DNA of 21,833 bases. It comes from a virus. Below are positions 1-6,979 of the stretch, piece by piece. Under the pieces are notes generated by a model. That model saw only the letters and a list, made by a program, of their open reading frames with translations. It made no database searches and was not told the DNA's origin. Positions within the stretch are counted from its first letter, which is position 1; every line of letters starts with the position of its first letter. The DNA is taken from positions 1 to 21,833 of the IMG/VR virus record IMGVR_UViG_3300050821_004248; one strand, 5' to 3'. Position numbers and translations under genes: made by a program.

Positions 1-18
1 CTGTATATGGAGGAAACA

Positions 19-243
19 ATGAGTTTAACCCCAGCATTAGATGAGATTGAAGCTAGAAAGATTCGCGAAGAAATTGAGTTATGCGGTAAGAACCGCGGTC
101 CACATGACTACATTCCAATTGAGCATGTGAATGTAGGAGCTGCTGTCAGAGTAACCCGATTTCTATGCCGTATATGCTTTAATAGTGTCGATACGAGTAC
201 ATTGATTGCTATGTACAAAGACCTTAGCCAGCAACGCCCCTAA
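19..243 (+). CDS. small putative zinc-binding phage protein
   Basis: A 74-residue protein of unknown function. I start it at the ATG at 19 rather than the in-frame ATG at 7, because a strong ribosome site (GGAGG at 9-13) sits 5 bases before the second ATG and overlaps the first. The protein has a charged helical N-terminus, then Cys22, His29 (in a GPHDYIPI stretch) and a C-x-x-C pair at Cys50/Cys53. That C...H...CxxC spacing suggests a small zinc-binding fold such as those often found in phage genomes; metal binding is inferred. There is no membrane segment or signal peptide. Its last 20 bases overlap the end of the convergent lysozyme-like gene. No function should be assigned beyond a likely zinc-ribbon-like small protein. 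Confidence 0.7.
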   Translation: MSLTPALDEIEARKIREEIELCGKNRGPHDYIPIEHVNVGAAVRVTRFLCRICFNSVDTSTLIAMYKDLSQQRP

Positions 244-700
244 AGCCTTCATATAGCTTTATAGAGTGTTCTTTGGTAGCTGCGCCTTTATCGGTATTCC
301 AGAACTTCTTGTAATACCACCAAATGTTGTCAACATCGTCTATCTTCGGGAGTGGTTCTTTAACGCGTTCATAGAAGATTCGAGCGAGAGCAGTTGAATA
401 TCGTAAATCGTAAATCATTCTTTCAGGTGATGGGATATTAACAACATTAAAGTTTGTGATTAAAATCATACGAAGTCTATTTTGATTGTGAAGATAGTTC
501 GCCCAGATGTCCGTATAGGTTTGAGGTTCCATTTGGTAGATTCCCAATGCTGGACCATGAGTCTGACGTATATAGGTGCCACCAAGCGATTCTGTGGCAC
601 ATGTAAAAACTAAAAGTTCTTCTGCTTCAGGTGAGTACAAAAGCAAGTCATTTAGTGTAGACTTGATTATAGATTCCCGAAACTGATTTATATCTAACAT
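224..700 (-). CDS. free-standing lysozyme / lytic transglycosylase-like protein
   Basis: A 158-residue protein on the opposite strand to every other gene. It resembles the SLT/goose-lysozyme fold: Glu37 in ATESLGG fits the catalytic glutamate, and a GPALGIYQMEP stretch at about residues 49-59 matches the conserved G-A-x-G-L-x-Q-x-x-P core of lytic transglycosylases. It should cut the glycan strands of peptidoglycan, either as an endolysin or as a virion-associated enzyme. I start it at the ATG whose first base is 700; the open frame continues to 820, but the extra 40 residues are hydrophobic and low in complexity and would overlap the TerS-like gene. No signal peptide is visible from this start, and no holin or spanin is recognisable nearby. 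It lies only 15 bases head-to-head from the TerS-like gene and overlaps the convergent gene at its end by 20 bases. The muramidase-type identification is fairly secure; the role (lysis or entry) is not. Confidence 0.75.
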   Translation of the reverse strand: MLDINQFRESIIKSTLNDLLLYSPEAEELLVFTCATESLGGTYIRQTHGPALGIYQMEPQTYTDIWANYLHNQNRLRMILITNFNVVNIPSPERMIYDLRYSTALARIFYERVKEPLPKIDDVDNIWWYYKKFWNTDKGAATKEHSIKLYEGFRGVAG

Positions 701-715
701 AGGTGATAATCTCTT

Positions 716-1357
716 ATGCATACAGATAAGTACATGAAAGAAGCCCGTGATAAAGTAGTTAACGAAGTATACGACTTTTTTAAAAGTAATGGGCATAAAA
801 AATATAATGAAGAAATACATGGTAAACTACTAATTAAAGTAATGATGGATAAAAGCAAAGGATGTCCTACTTTTTTTTGTGTTGAAGCAATGATAGGTGA
901 AAATACCTTTTTCGAATGGGTTAGGAAACATGAGCTTTTTGGTAGTCTTTATTTTTTCTGCAAGATGGTTGCTAAACAATGCTGGTATGAAGAAGGCATG
1001 GAAATAAGAAATAAAGAATACCAGATGGGTACTATCAATCATGAAATGGAACATTGGAAATTGATGGGGTGGGCGAAGTTTGGAATTAGCAGGAACTCAC
1101 GCATCCGAATTAACTTTGGTGAAGGTGATTCACCAGCCAAACATTATCAGGCTATTTTAAGACAGGCAGCTGATGGTGACTTTACTGCTTCTGAGTTTAA
1201 ACAGTTAATGGAAGCTGTTAATGTTGGGTTAAATGTTCACCAGACTTTTGAGTTACAAAAACAAATAGATGAGTTAAAATCTGACTTAGAAACAATCTCG
1301 GAGAACTCTGGTGTCCAAAATCCTTTCACAAATAAAGGAATTGCGCAAAAGGATTAG
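716..1357 (+). CDS. putative terminase small subunit (TerS-like)
   Basis: A 213-residue protein that probably recognises phage DNA and works with the large terminase in packaging. The N-terminal half is charged and carries a likely helix-turn-helix followed by an aromatic-rich segment (FFEWVRKHELF, then KQCWYEEGMEI) like podoviral small terminases, in which a Trp-rich region follows the DNA-binding part. Near residues 117-131 is a basic segment (KFGISRNSRIRINFG). The C-terminal part (FTASEFKQLMEAVNVGL, then LQKQIDELKSDL) is a helical and coiled-coil segment suited to oligomerisation. An AGGTG sequence about 10 bases upstream supports the ATG at 716. Its place just before the portal block fits. 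The match is by pattern only; another DNA-binding protein is possible. Confidence 0.6.
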   Translation: MHTDKYMKEARDKVVNEVYDFFKSNGHKKYNEEIHGKLLIKVMMDKSKGCPTFFCVEAMIGENTFFEWVRKHELFGSLYFFCKMVAKQCWYEEGMEIRNKEYQMGTINHEMEHWKLMGWAKFGISRNSRIRINFGEGDSPAKHYQAILRQAADGDFTASEFKQLMEAVNVGLNVHQTFELQKQIDELKSDLETISENSGVQNPFTNKGIAQKD

Positions 1358-1445
1358 ACTTCCCTGGCGCATTGTGTACGTTGACCATGAGATTAAATCA
1401 GAAGATTTCGAACACAAGGTTATTTATGTCCATATATGGATTTAG
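1311..1445 (+). CDS. small overlapping ORF with GTG start
   Basis: A 44-residue open frame starting at a GTG inside the end of the TerS-like gene, in a different frame, and ending 9 bases before the next gene. A ribosome site (GGAG at 1300-1303) sits 7 bases ahead of the GTG. The product is very basic in its first half (IKELRKRIRLPWR), then more acidic, ending in beta-prone residues (VIYVHIWI). It fills what would otherwise be a 97-base gap in a genome with almost no gaps, which favours a real gene. I do not recognise it. There is no cysteine pair and no clear membrane helix. Confidence 0.5.
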   Translation: MSKILSQIKELRKRIRLPWRIVYVDHEIKSEDFEHKVIYVHIWI

Positions 1446-1454
1446 GGGGATAGT

Positions 1455-1802
1455 ATGAGTTGGTGGACTAAGGCAAGAGATGCGATCGAATCACCTTTTA
1501 AAAAGGTTGAAGATTTTGGTGGCAGTTTATTTAATAAAATTACTGGCCGTCCAAGTGCTGAACAAACTCGAGCACAACAGCAACTCGTTACAGACCAGGT
1601 TAAAGCCTATCAGGACCAAACGAATCTTGAAAGACAACAAGTCGATGAAGCACGTAATTCTGAAGCTGTAGAGAAGCGGCGCATTCAGGAAAAACAGATA
1701 CGCAGCCTACGTAGAAATTATCGTGCGCCAAGTTCTGGAGCAGGATTACTTGGTCAAGGGCAACCAGCTACTGATGATATAAACAACCAACTAGGTGGCT
1801 AA
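1455..1802 (+). CDS. small pre-portal virion-associated protein
   Basis: A 115-residue protein directly before the portal. The N-terminus (MSWWTKARDAIESPFKKVEDF) is an amphipathic helix, the middle is a long Gln/Glu/Arg-rich helix likely to form a coiled coil (about residues 35-85), and the tail holds a basic RRNYRAP motif followed by a flexible Gly-rich stretch (SSGAGLLGQG). Proteins with this layout, a coiled coil then an Arg-rich and GLLG-type tail, are often found just upstream of portal genes in short-tailed phages, but their exact role is unclear to me. A strong AGGGGGA ribosome site precedes the ATG. It lies 3 bases from the portal start, so the two are probably co-translated. Confidence 0.65.
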   Translation: MSWWTKARDAIESPFKKVEDFGGSLFNKITGRPSAEQTRAQQQLVTDQVKAYQDQTNLERQQVDEARNSEAVEKRRIQEKQIRSLRRNYRAPSSGAGLLGQGQPATDDINNQLGG

Positions 1803-1805
1803 TCA

Positions 1806-3455
1806 ATGGATACGACGCAAGGGATGCCACCGGTCGCAATGCCAGGTAATTCATTACTGGAAACGTTGCGCAAGAGATACAATGCAGCGAAGTATACGGC
1901 TGACTTATGGATTCCCATTCAGCAAGCTGCGTACTTTTACACTATCCCTTTTCGTAATCGATATTATCTACCTGGTAAAGAGTTTCAAGGAACAATTCAG
2001 AATACCCGTGTCTATGACACAACCGCTGTAGAATCTGTTTCAACATTCGTATCAAAGATTCACGATACGATGACACCTCCAAAAGTTCAATGGGGTTTTC
2101 TTGAAATTGATGATTCAATGGTTGACGATGCTGAATCGGAAGAGAACACCAAGTTTCTTGAAGAAGCGCAAATGAAACTCAACACCTATATGCGTAGGTT
2201 GTTTAACTATATTCATGCATCAAACTTCGATGTCACTATTAACGAATGTTATTATGATTTGGCAGTTGGTACTGCAGCCCTCGTCATTAATCAATTGAAT
2301 GATGATATGCCATTCATGTGCACAAGTATTCCAGCCGATAAATTGGCTATTGAGGAATCTGTGAATGGCAATATCGAAACCTGGTTTCGTACATGGCAAA
2401 ATTTAAAAATTGCAGAACTTAATACGCGCTGGCCAAATATAGTTTTATCACCGAATCTTATTTCAATGATGGCAGCTGACCCTGATGCAGTTGTCCGAAA
2501 CATTTATGAAGGTGTGGCTTATTTCTGCAATCAAAAACAAAAATATTGTTATGCTGTTTGGGCTGACAATGATTTGCTTTATGCGCAATGGATGGATTCA
2601 AGTCCTGGTATTGTATGGCGATGGAAGAAAGTTAATAACGAAACATGGGGTCGTGGTCCTGTTATGGAAGCTTTGCCTTCCATCATATCTTTGAATGAAA
2701 TGGCGAGAGTTGAACTTGCTTCAGCGAATCTTAATACTTTTAGACCGTATATGGCTTTTAGTGATGCTGTATTTAATCCTCATACCTTTAAACTTGAACC
2801 ATTTACTATTATTCCGATTGCACCTATTGGCACAAATGGCCAGGTTCCTCTTATTCCCTTACCTAATAGTGCATCACCCGAATTTGCTCAGATGACAATT
2901 GCTGATTTGCGTATGCAAATCAAACAGCTTTTATTTGCAGAGCAGCCACAGGATTCACGTAGCGTACAGCCACAAACAGCTTACGAATTGGCAATGAAAC
3001 AATCCAATCTCGCTGAAAAGATTGGTCCTGGTTTTTCGCGTATGGAACAGGAAATGGGATGGCCAATTATCAAACGTTGTGCTTACATTTTAAATTCCAT
3101 GGGTTTATTGCCTTATCCAAAAGCGGGTGGTTTACCTATCAAGTTTAAATATCAATCACCGCTGGCGCTTTCAAAAGGACGCGCTGATGTAGAACGTCTC
3201 GTACAGTATGTACAGGTCATGCAAGGCATTATGGGGCAGGAAGCAACACAGCTTTATATTAACCCTAAAACAACGCCTTATATGCTTGCTGAAAGCCTGC
3301 AGATAGACCAGCGTTATCTGAATAAACCAAAAGATGTAGCTCGTGTTATGCAGCAACAACAGAATAAACAAAATCTCGCTGAACTTGCAAATCCAGCAGG
3401 GATGATGCCGCAACAACCGGAAAACCCAAGTGCTCAACCAATAGCGACTTCATAA
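1806..3455 (+). CDS. portal protein (head-to-tail connector, T7 gp8-like)
   Basis: A 549-residue portal of the head-tail connector family (T7 gp8 is 536 residues). Twelve copies are expected to form the ring at one capsid vertex through which DNA enters and leaves, and on which scaffold, terminase and tail dock. Family features visible are an early Arg/Trp-rich helical segment (LRKRYNAAKYTADLWIPIQQAAYF), a Y-D-x-T-A-V-E-S-V stretch at about residue 70 followed by a Pro-Pro pair before VQWGF, the central W-R-W-K-K...GRGP segment before a long helix, and a Gln-rich, disordered C-terminus. An AGGTGG site about 8 bases upstream supports the ATG. The Gln/Pro-rich tail (about residues 515-549) probably lies at the inner barrel end. 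Length, position and sequence all agree. Confidence 0.93.
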   Translation: MDTTQGMPPVAMPGNSLLETLRKRYNAAKYTADLWIPIQQAAYFYTIPFRNRYYLPGKEFQGTIQNTRVYDTTAVESVSTFVSKIHDTMTPPKVQWGFLEIDDSMVDDAESEENTKFLEEAQMKLNTYMRRLFNYIHASNFDVTINECYYDLAVGTAALVINQLNDDMPFMCTSIPADKLAIEESVNGNIETWFRTWQNLKIAELNTRWPNIVLSPNLISMMAADPDAVVRNIYEGVAYFCNQKQKYCYAVWADNDLLYAQWMDSSPGIVWRWKKVNNETWGRGPVMEALPSIISLNEMARVELASANLNTFRPYMAFSDAVFNPHTFKLEPFTIIPIAPIGTNGQVPLIPLPNSASPEFAQMTIADLRMQIKQLLFAEQPQDSRSVQPQTAYELAMKQSNLAEKIGPGFSRMEQEMGWPIIKRCAYILNSMGLLPYPKAGGLPIKFKYQSPLALSKGRADVERLVQYVQVMQGIMGQEATQLYINPKTTPYMLAESLQIDQRYLNKPKDVARVMQQQQNKQNLAELANPAGMMPQQPENPSAQPIATS

Positions 3456-3470
3456 TAAAATGAGGAATGA

Positions 3471-3785
3471 ATGGAACCTGATAAAAATCCGATTCTGCAA
3501 CAGGAAGATTATACCGAACAATATCGAAAGAATGTTGAAGAGCTTAGAAACAGCCCAGCAGTTATTGAATGGGATAAACTCTGTTATGAATTATTTGAAA
3601 TGAACCCTCTAGGGAAGCGTTGGATGGAAATGGTGACTGAGAGATATCTCATACCGGCATTAGCGAGGCCTGGTACGCCTACTTACCAACTTGACATTAT
3701 GTTCTGGGATGGATTCAAGGAATTCGGGCGTATGCTTTTACTAGCGCTTCAAACGCATAAACATAGAATTGCTGCAGGTAAATAA
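3471..3785 (+). CDS. Bbp19-like small phage protein
   Basis: A 104-residue protein between portal and scaffold. Its core (LFEMNPLGKRWMEMVTERYL, then a Pro-Gly-Thr turn, then FWDGFKEFGRMLLLAL) matches the pattern of the small Bbp19-type family: an F-x-T/N-P-x-G-K-x-W/V helix, a loop, and an E-G-R/F-G-R helix ahead of a hydrophobic segment. Members are common next to podoviral portal and scaffold genes and their role is not firmly known; assembly or head-tail joining is a guess from position. GAGGA sits 4 bases ahead of the ATG. An ATG at 3467 is out of frame and ignored. It ends 3 bases before the scaffold start. Confidence 0.65.
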   Translation: MEPDKNPILQQEDYTEQYRKNVEELRNSPAVIEWDKLCYELFEMNPLGKRWMEMVTERYLIPALARPGTPTYQLDIMFWDGFKEFGRMLLLALQTHKHRIAAGK

Positions 3786-3788
3786 TCA

Positions 3789-4457
3789 ATGACAGATGAT
3801 GAACAAAAAGCCGCTTGGTTTATTGATGAAGGTATTCCAGGAGTCGGCGAAAGGCCGTCATGGCTTCCTGATAAATACAAGACAGTAGCTGATTTGGCAA
3901 AGAGTAATTCTGAACTTGAAAGAAGATTAGGGACTGTACCTGATAAATACGATTTTTCGAAATCAAAGTTTCTTGACCCTGAATATGCACCATTTCAAGA
4001 ACTTCAGGCTTTTGCTAAAGATAAGCGTGTTTCTCAGGATGTGATGGATAAATTCATCGAATCGATTGATAAATATGTTGACCAGTTTAGCGTGAAAGAA
4101 GAACAGGAAATGAAAGCATTGGGTGACAATGCGAAAGAGCGAATAGACATTCTTGATAACTGGGCTAAAGCCAATTTATCAAAAGATAGTTATGAAGCAT
4201 TGACCAGTTCCATGAATAACGCCGCATCCATTAAAGCACTTGAAGAATTAAGAGGTAAGTTTATGTCATCGACTCCACAGATTCCTGGCAACAATGGAAC
4301 TGTTTCAACATCTGCTTCTGTTGAAGATATCAAAATGGAATTAAGCAATAATTTACAAAAATACAAGACAGACGAAGCCTATCGTAAAGATATTCAAGGT
4401 CGTCTTGAATTGGCTGCTAAAAATACCTCTGGTTATGTTGACAAGGTTGGTGCATAA
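3789..4457 (+). CDS. scaffolding protein (T7 gp9-like)
   Basis: A 222-residue acidic, helical protein directly ahead of the capsid gene, where podoviral scaffolds sit. Near the N-terminus is the family hallmark RPSWLPDKYKTVADLAKSNSE (residues about 22-42), in which a W-L-P-x-K-Y/F motif is followed by a S-x-L-E-x-x-L-G helix and a P-D-K-Y-D-F turn. The rest is predicted coiled helix, with a low-complexity Ser/Thr linker around residues 158-180 and a charged C-terminal helix of the type that binds the capsid lattice. The protein should shape the procapsid and then leave before or during packaging. Its last codons contain the -35 box of the capsid promoter, so capsid can be made in excess over scaffold. 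Confidence 0.9.
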   Translation: MTDDEQKAAWFIDEGIPGVGERPSWLPDKYKTVADLAKSNSELERRLGTVPDKYDFSKSKFLDPEYAPFQELQAFAKDKRVSQDVMDKFIESIDKYVDQFSVKEEQEMKALGDNAKERIDILDNWAKANLSKDSYEALTSSMNNAASIKALEELRGKFMSSTPQIPGNNGTVSTSASVEDIKMELSNNLQKYKTDEAYRKDIQGRLELAAKNTSGYVDKVGA

Positions 4458-4467
4458 GTTTTATACT
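4438..4467 (+). promoter_or_regulatory. strong sigma70-type promoter for the capsid gene
   Basis: A perfect -35 box TTGACA (4438-4443) lies inside the last codons of the scaffold gene, followed after 18 bases by TATACT (4462-4467, 5 of 6 matches to the -10 box). Transcription would start near 4474, leaving a leader of about 125 bases before the capsid ATG. This is the best bacterial-type promoter I see in the window, and its place directly before the most abundantly needed protein makes biological sense. Activity is inferred. Confidence 0.65.
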
Positions 4468-4600
4468 ATTATCACTACCATTTGTGCTTTTTATAAAGGA
4501 CAACTTGGCTATTCGACCCGTATAGGACAATCGAGACATAGCAAAGCCCTTCGATAAAATGACGATTAATTTATTAATTGATTATTTTTAGGGGATTTCT
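4458..4600 (+). promoter_or_regulatory. capsid gene leader with imperfect direct repeat
   Basis: The longest gap in the window (143 bases). It holds the -10 box above and an imperfect direct repeat of 11 bases, ATAAAGGACAA (4493-4503) and GTATAGGACAA (4520-4530), matching at 9 positions and spaced 27 bases apart, followed by an AT-rich stretch (about 4561-4590) and the ribosome site AGGGG. The repeat could be an operator, a translation signal or chance. A 10-codon ATG frame at 4559-4591 has no ribosome site and is not called a gene. No clear terminator is present. Confidence 0.4.
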
Positions 4601-5431
4601 ATGTCTACTTCATTGACAGCTGTGCAACAGATTGAGTTTGACGCACTCGTAAAAGCTGAATATCAATCGCTAGGTTTTTTATTACGCGACACAGTACGTG
4701 TTCGTCGTGACGTTATTGGTGCTACCGTTTCATTCCGTAAAGTTAACCAGATTCAGGCTGTTCCAACAGGTTACCTGCAAACAGTTGTTATTCAGGACCC
4801 TGGTTACACGCAGTCATCTGCCATTCTTACAAAGTATACAGCGCCAACCGCTGTTGACTCTGTACAGGAACTGACAGTTAACTTCGATGCCAAGATGGAA
4901 AATGCCATGTTGGTTGCGAATGCATTAGGCCGTCGTTCTGACCAAATCATCATTAACTCGTTGGCTACAAGCCCTGGCCAGACGACTGTTGATGGTGGAA
5001 CGAACATGACTTACGCGAAATACACGCAAGCCATCCAGTTCTTTGATAACAATGCTGTGCCACTACCGGAACGTTTTGCAGCTATGTCTGCGAGTAACTT
5101 CCAGTCTTTATTACAAGCACAGGAATTTACATCAACCTTCTATACACAGAATCGTGTTCTGGATAAAGGATTTGTCAGGGATTACCTTGGGATTAATTTG
5201 ATTGTCATTCCTCAGATGGTTGAAGGTGGATTACCGTTTGCAAGTGCAAATATCCGTGAAACATTCTTCTGGCACAAGCAATCAACTGGTATGGGTATTG
5301 GTCATGACTTCCGTACTGAAATCAATTATCTTCCACGCGAAACAAGCTGGTTGATTAACGGTATTTTCAGTGCTGGCGCAATCACCATTGATAATCTGGG
5401 TATCATCCAAATTAACTGCGATGAAGCATAA
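4601..5431 (+). CDS. major capsid protein
   Basis: A 276-residue capsid protein that follows the scaffold gene. The N-terminal part (IEFDALVKAEYQSLGFLLRD, then VRRDVIGATVSFRKV) fits the HK97-type fold seen in the capsid family of many podoviruses: an F-D-x-x-V-K-x-x-Y-Q helix, then the strand pair in which a G-x-T-x-x-F-R/P-x-x motif starts the E-loop region. The centre has the D-A-K-x-E-N-A-M-x-V-A-x-A-L-G-R-R-x-D long helix and the C-terminal part the G-I-G-H-D-F-R-T-E-I-N-Y-x-x-x-R/K-x-S-W-x-I-N-G segment of the family. At 276 residues it is shorter than T7 gp10 (345), with no obvious extra domain. The ribosome site AGGGG lies 6 bases before the ATG. Expression should be high from the promoter at 4438-4467. 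Confidence 0.9.
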   Translation: MSTSLTAVQQIEFDALVKAEYQSLGFLLRDTVRVRRDVIGATVSFRKVNQIQAVPTGYLQTVVIQDPGYTQSSAILTKYTAPTAVDSVQELTVNFDAKMENAMLVANALGRRSDQIIINSLATSPGQTTVDGGTNMTYAKYTQAIQFFDNNAVPLPERFAAMSASNFQSLLQAQEFTSTFYTQNRVLDKGFVRDYLGINLIVIPQMVEGGLPFASANIRETFFWHKQSTGMGIGHDFRTEINYLPRETSWLINGIFSAGAITIDNLGIIQINCDEA

Positions 5432-5458
5432 TCGTTAACGAATAGGAGTAATTTTATC

Positions 5459-6343
5459 ATGGCTTATACGAGTGCGAACTGGGCATGTATATCTTCTTCC
5501 CTTAATCAGGGTCAAGAAACAGTAACACCTTTTGGTGGTTCACCCACAGTTTTGAATGCGCAGAATGTTTTTGCGTACGACAGCCCGACAGATGCAGTAG
5601 CAACAATTGCAGCAGCTAATTACTTTTTAACTCAATGGCCATCTTTAAGTGTGGGTGACTGGATTCTGGTTAATGGTACGGATGCGAGTGAAATTCTTGT
5701 TGTAACCGCTGTATCGTCATCAAGTGTCACTACTGCAGGATTTACCGCAAGTGGAACCGTAAATACGGCGAATATCGTCAATAATGCTGTGACTTATGCG
5801 AAAATTCAGCAGGCTTCTGCAGATACCTTAATTGGTAATCCAACAGGTGGAACCGCGAATGTTGAAGAAATCACATTGGGTAACGGCCTTGAATTTAGTG
5901 GTACAACACTACGTGTGCCTTTAGCTGTAGCTCAATACACTACGGTTAATATGACACTTGCTCAATTCCTTGGAATGTATGCTACACCATTCCAGATTTT
6001 AGCAGCGCCAGGCGCCGGTGTAATGAATATCGTGCATAGCTGTGCTATCAATATGCATTATGGTTCTGCAGCACTTGTTGGTGGTGGTGCGGTCGGTCTT
6101 CAATATGGAAGCACTGCACATTTAGCAGCGCCTCCTGCATCTGCAACAGAAGCTGCTACAGACTTTACGGGTGCGAGTGCTAGCACCATGTTTAGATTTG
6201 GCGGTGGTCTATCGACTGGTGCTGTTGTGTCTACAGCTGCAAACACTGCGATTTATATCAGTAATGCAACAGGAGCATTCACAGTAGGTACAGGTGCTAC
6301 ATTTACAGTAGATGTCTGGTACTCCACTGTTGCTGCGACCTAA
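5459..6343 (+). CDS. head-fibre or decoration-type structural protein
   Basis: A 294-residue protein right after the capsid gene. Three parts can be seen. Residues 1-100: a start domain with W-A-C-I-S-S-S-L-N, F-A-Y-D-S-P-T-D-A-V-A-T-I-A-A-A-N-Y-F and L-S-V-G-D-W-I-L-V blocks, a pattern common in small phage structural proteins placed after the capsid gene. Residues about 108-155: a linker of the type seen in fibres (NNAVTYAKIQQASADTLIGN, then EEITLGNGLEFSG). Residues 155-294: an Ala/Gly/Thr-rich beta domain. The layout points to a trimeric fibre or spike, most likely on the head given its position, though a tail location is not excluded. There is a good AGGAG ribosome site. No signal or membrane part. 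Confidence 0.65.
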   Translation: MAYTSANWACISSSLNQGQETVTPFGGSPTVLNAQNVFAYDSPTDAVATIAAANYFLTQWPSLSVGDWILVNGTDASEILVVTAVSSSSVTTAGFTASGTVNTANIVNNAVTYAKIQQASADTLIGNPTGGTANVEEITLGNGLEFSGTTLRVPLAVAQYTTVNMTLAQFLGMYATPFQILAAPGAGVMNIVHSCAINMHYGSAALVGGGAVGLQYGSTAHLAAPPASATEAATDFTGASASTMFRFGGGLSTGAVVSTAANTAIYISNATGAFTVGTGATFTVDVWYSTVAAT

Positions 6344-6362
6344 TCTATAGGAGAGATTTTGA

Positions 6363-6968
6363 ATGGCTTATACCAAGACTAGTATTATTTCCCTGGCAGT
6401 AATGCTACTTGGTCATAAGCCAATCATCACACTCGATAATGCAGATGATATGGTTATTTCTGCAGAACAGGCATTCGATATTTTATTGCCAAGTGTCCTT
6501 TCAACAGGAAATTGGCGATTTTCAATGAAGATAGAAGAGTTGGTTTTAACAACTTTAATTCCACCTCCTCAAACAAACTGGACGCAGATTTATTTATTGC
6601 CAGCGGGATATCTAAAAAATATACGCATTATTCCCCAAAATTATGTCTACGAAATTTATTCAAATAGTCAGATATGGTGTAACTGGGGAACTCAGTCGCC
6701 TATCTTCATGGAATTCGCATATCTTCCTGAAATTGCACAATTGCCAGCTTATTTTATAAATTATTTTATCTATGAAATAGCAACATTTCTTGGATTGTCC
6801 AGTGCTCAAAAGCCTGAATATGCATCATTTCTTGAGTCAAAGAAAAACACACAATGGGCTATTGCTGCAGCAGCTGACGCACAAAATCGTCCACAGTTTG
6901 TGGAATACGATATTCCAATGCTTACGAAGCGCAATATAACAGGTATCATTGGTCCACAAATCGGTTGA
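6363..6968 (+). CDS. tail tubular protein A (T7 gp11-like adaptor)
   Basis: A 201-residue protein matching the gp11 family, which forms a 12-fold ring joining the portal to the nozzle. The N-terminus shows the family pattern: a short helix ending in LAVMLLGHKPI, then a polar turn with an Asp (DNADDMV), a helix with A-x-x-x-F/Y-D-I-L-L-P-S-V-L, then N-W-R-F-S. The middle contains the L-L-P-A-G-Y-L beta segment typical of the insert, and the C-terminal half is helical (INYFIYEIATFLGLSS). T7 gp11 has 196 residues, so the length fits. AGGAG lies about 10 bases before the ATG. The stop codon nearly touches the next gene. Confidence 0.88.
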   Translation: MAYTKTSIISLAVMLLGHKPIITLDNADDMVISAEQAFDILLPSVLSTGNWRFSMKIEELVLTTLIPPPQTNWTQIYLLPAGYLKNIRIIPQNYVYEIYSNSQIWCNWGTQSPIFMEFAYLPEIAQLPAYFINYFIYEIATFLGLSSAQKPEYASFLESKKNTQWAIAAAADAQNRPQFVEYDIPMLTKRNITGIIGPQIG

Positions 6969-6979
6969 GGGACTATGAG

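Noticed and set aside
701-820. Upstream extension of the lysozyme-like gene as a signal or membrane anchor
   Set aside because: The extension is Phe/Ile-rich because it is antisense to Lys/Glu-rich coding DNA, overlaps the TerS-like gene by about 100 bases, and no ribosome site is visible for it; an anchor cannot be fully excluded.
871-878. Run of eight T in the TerS-like gene as a frameshift site
   Set aside because: The reading frame goes on correctly through it to a sensible C-terminus, and the other frames stop soon after.
4559-4591. 10-codon ATG frame in the capsid leader as a leader peptide
   Set aside because: There is no ribosome site before the ATG and no regulatory codon pattern.
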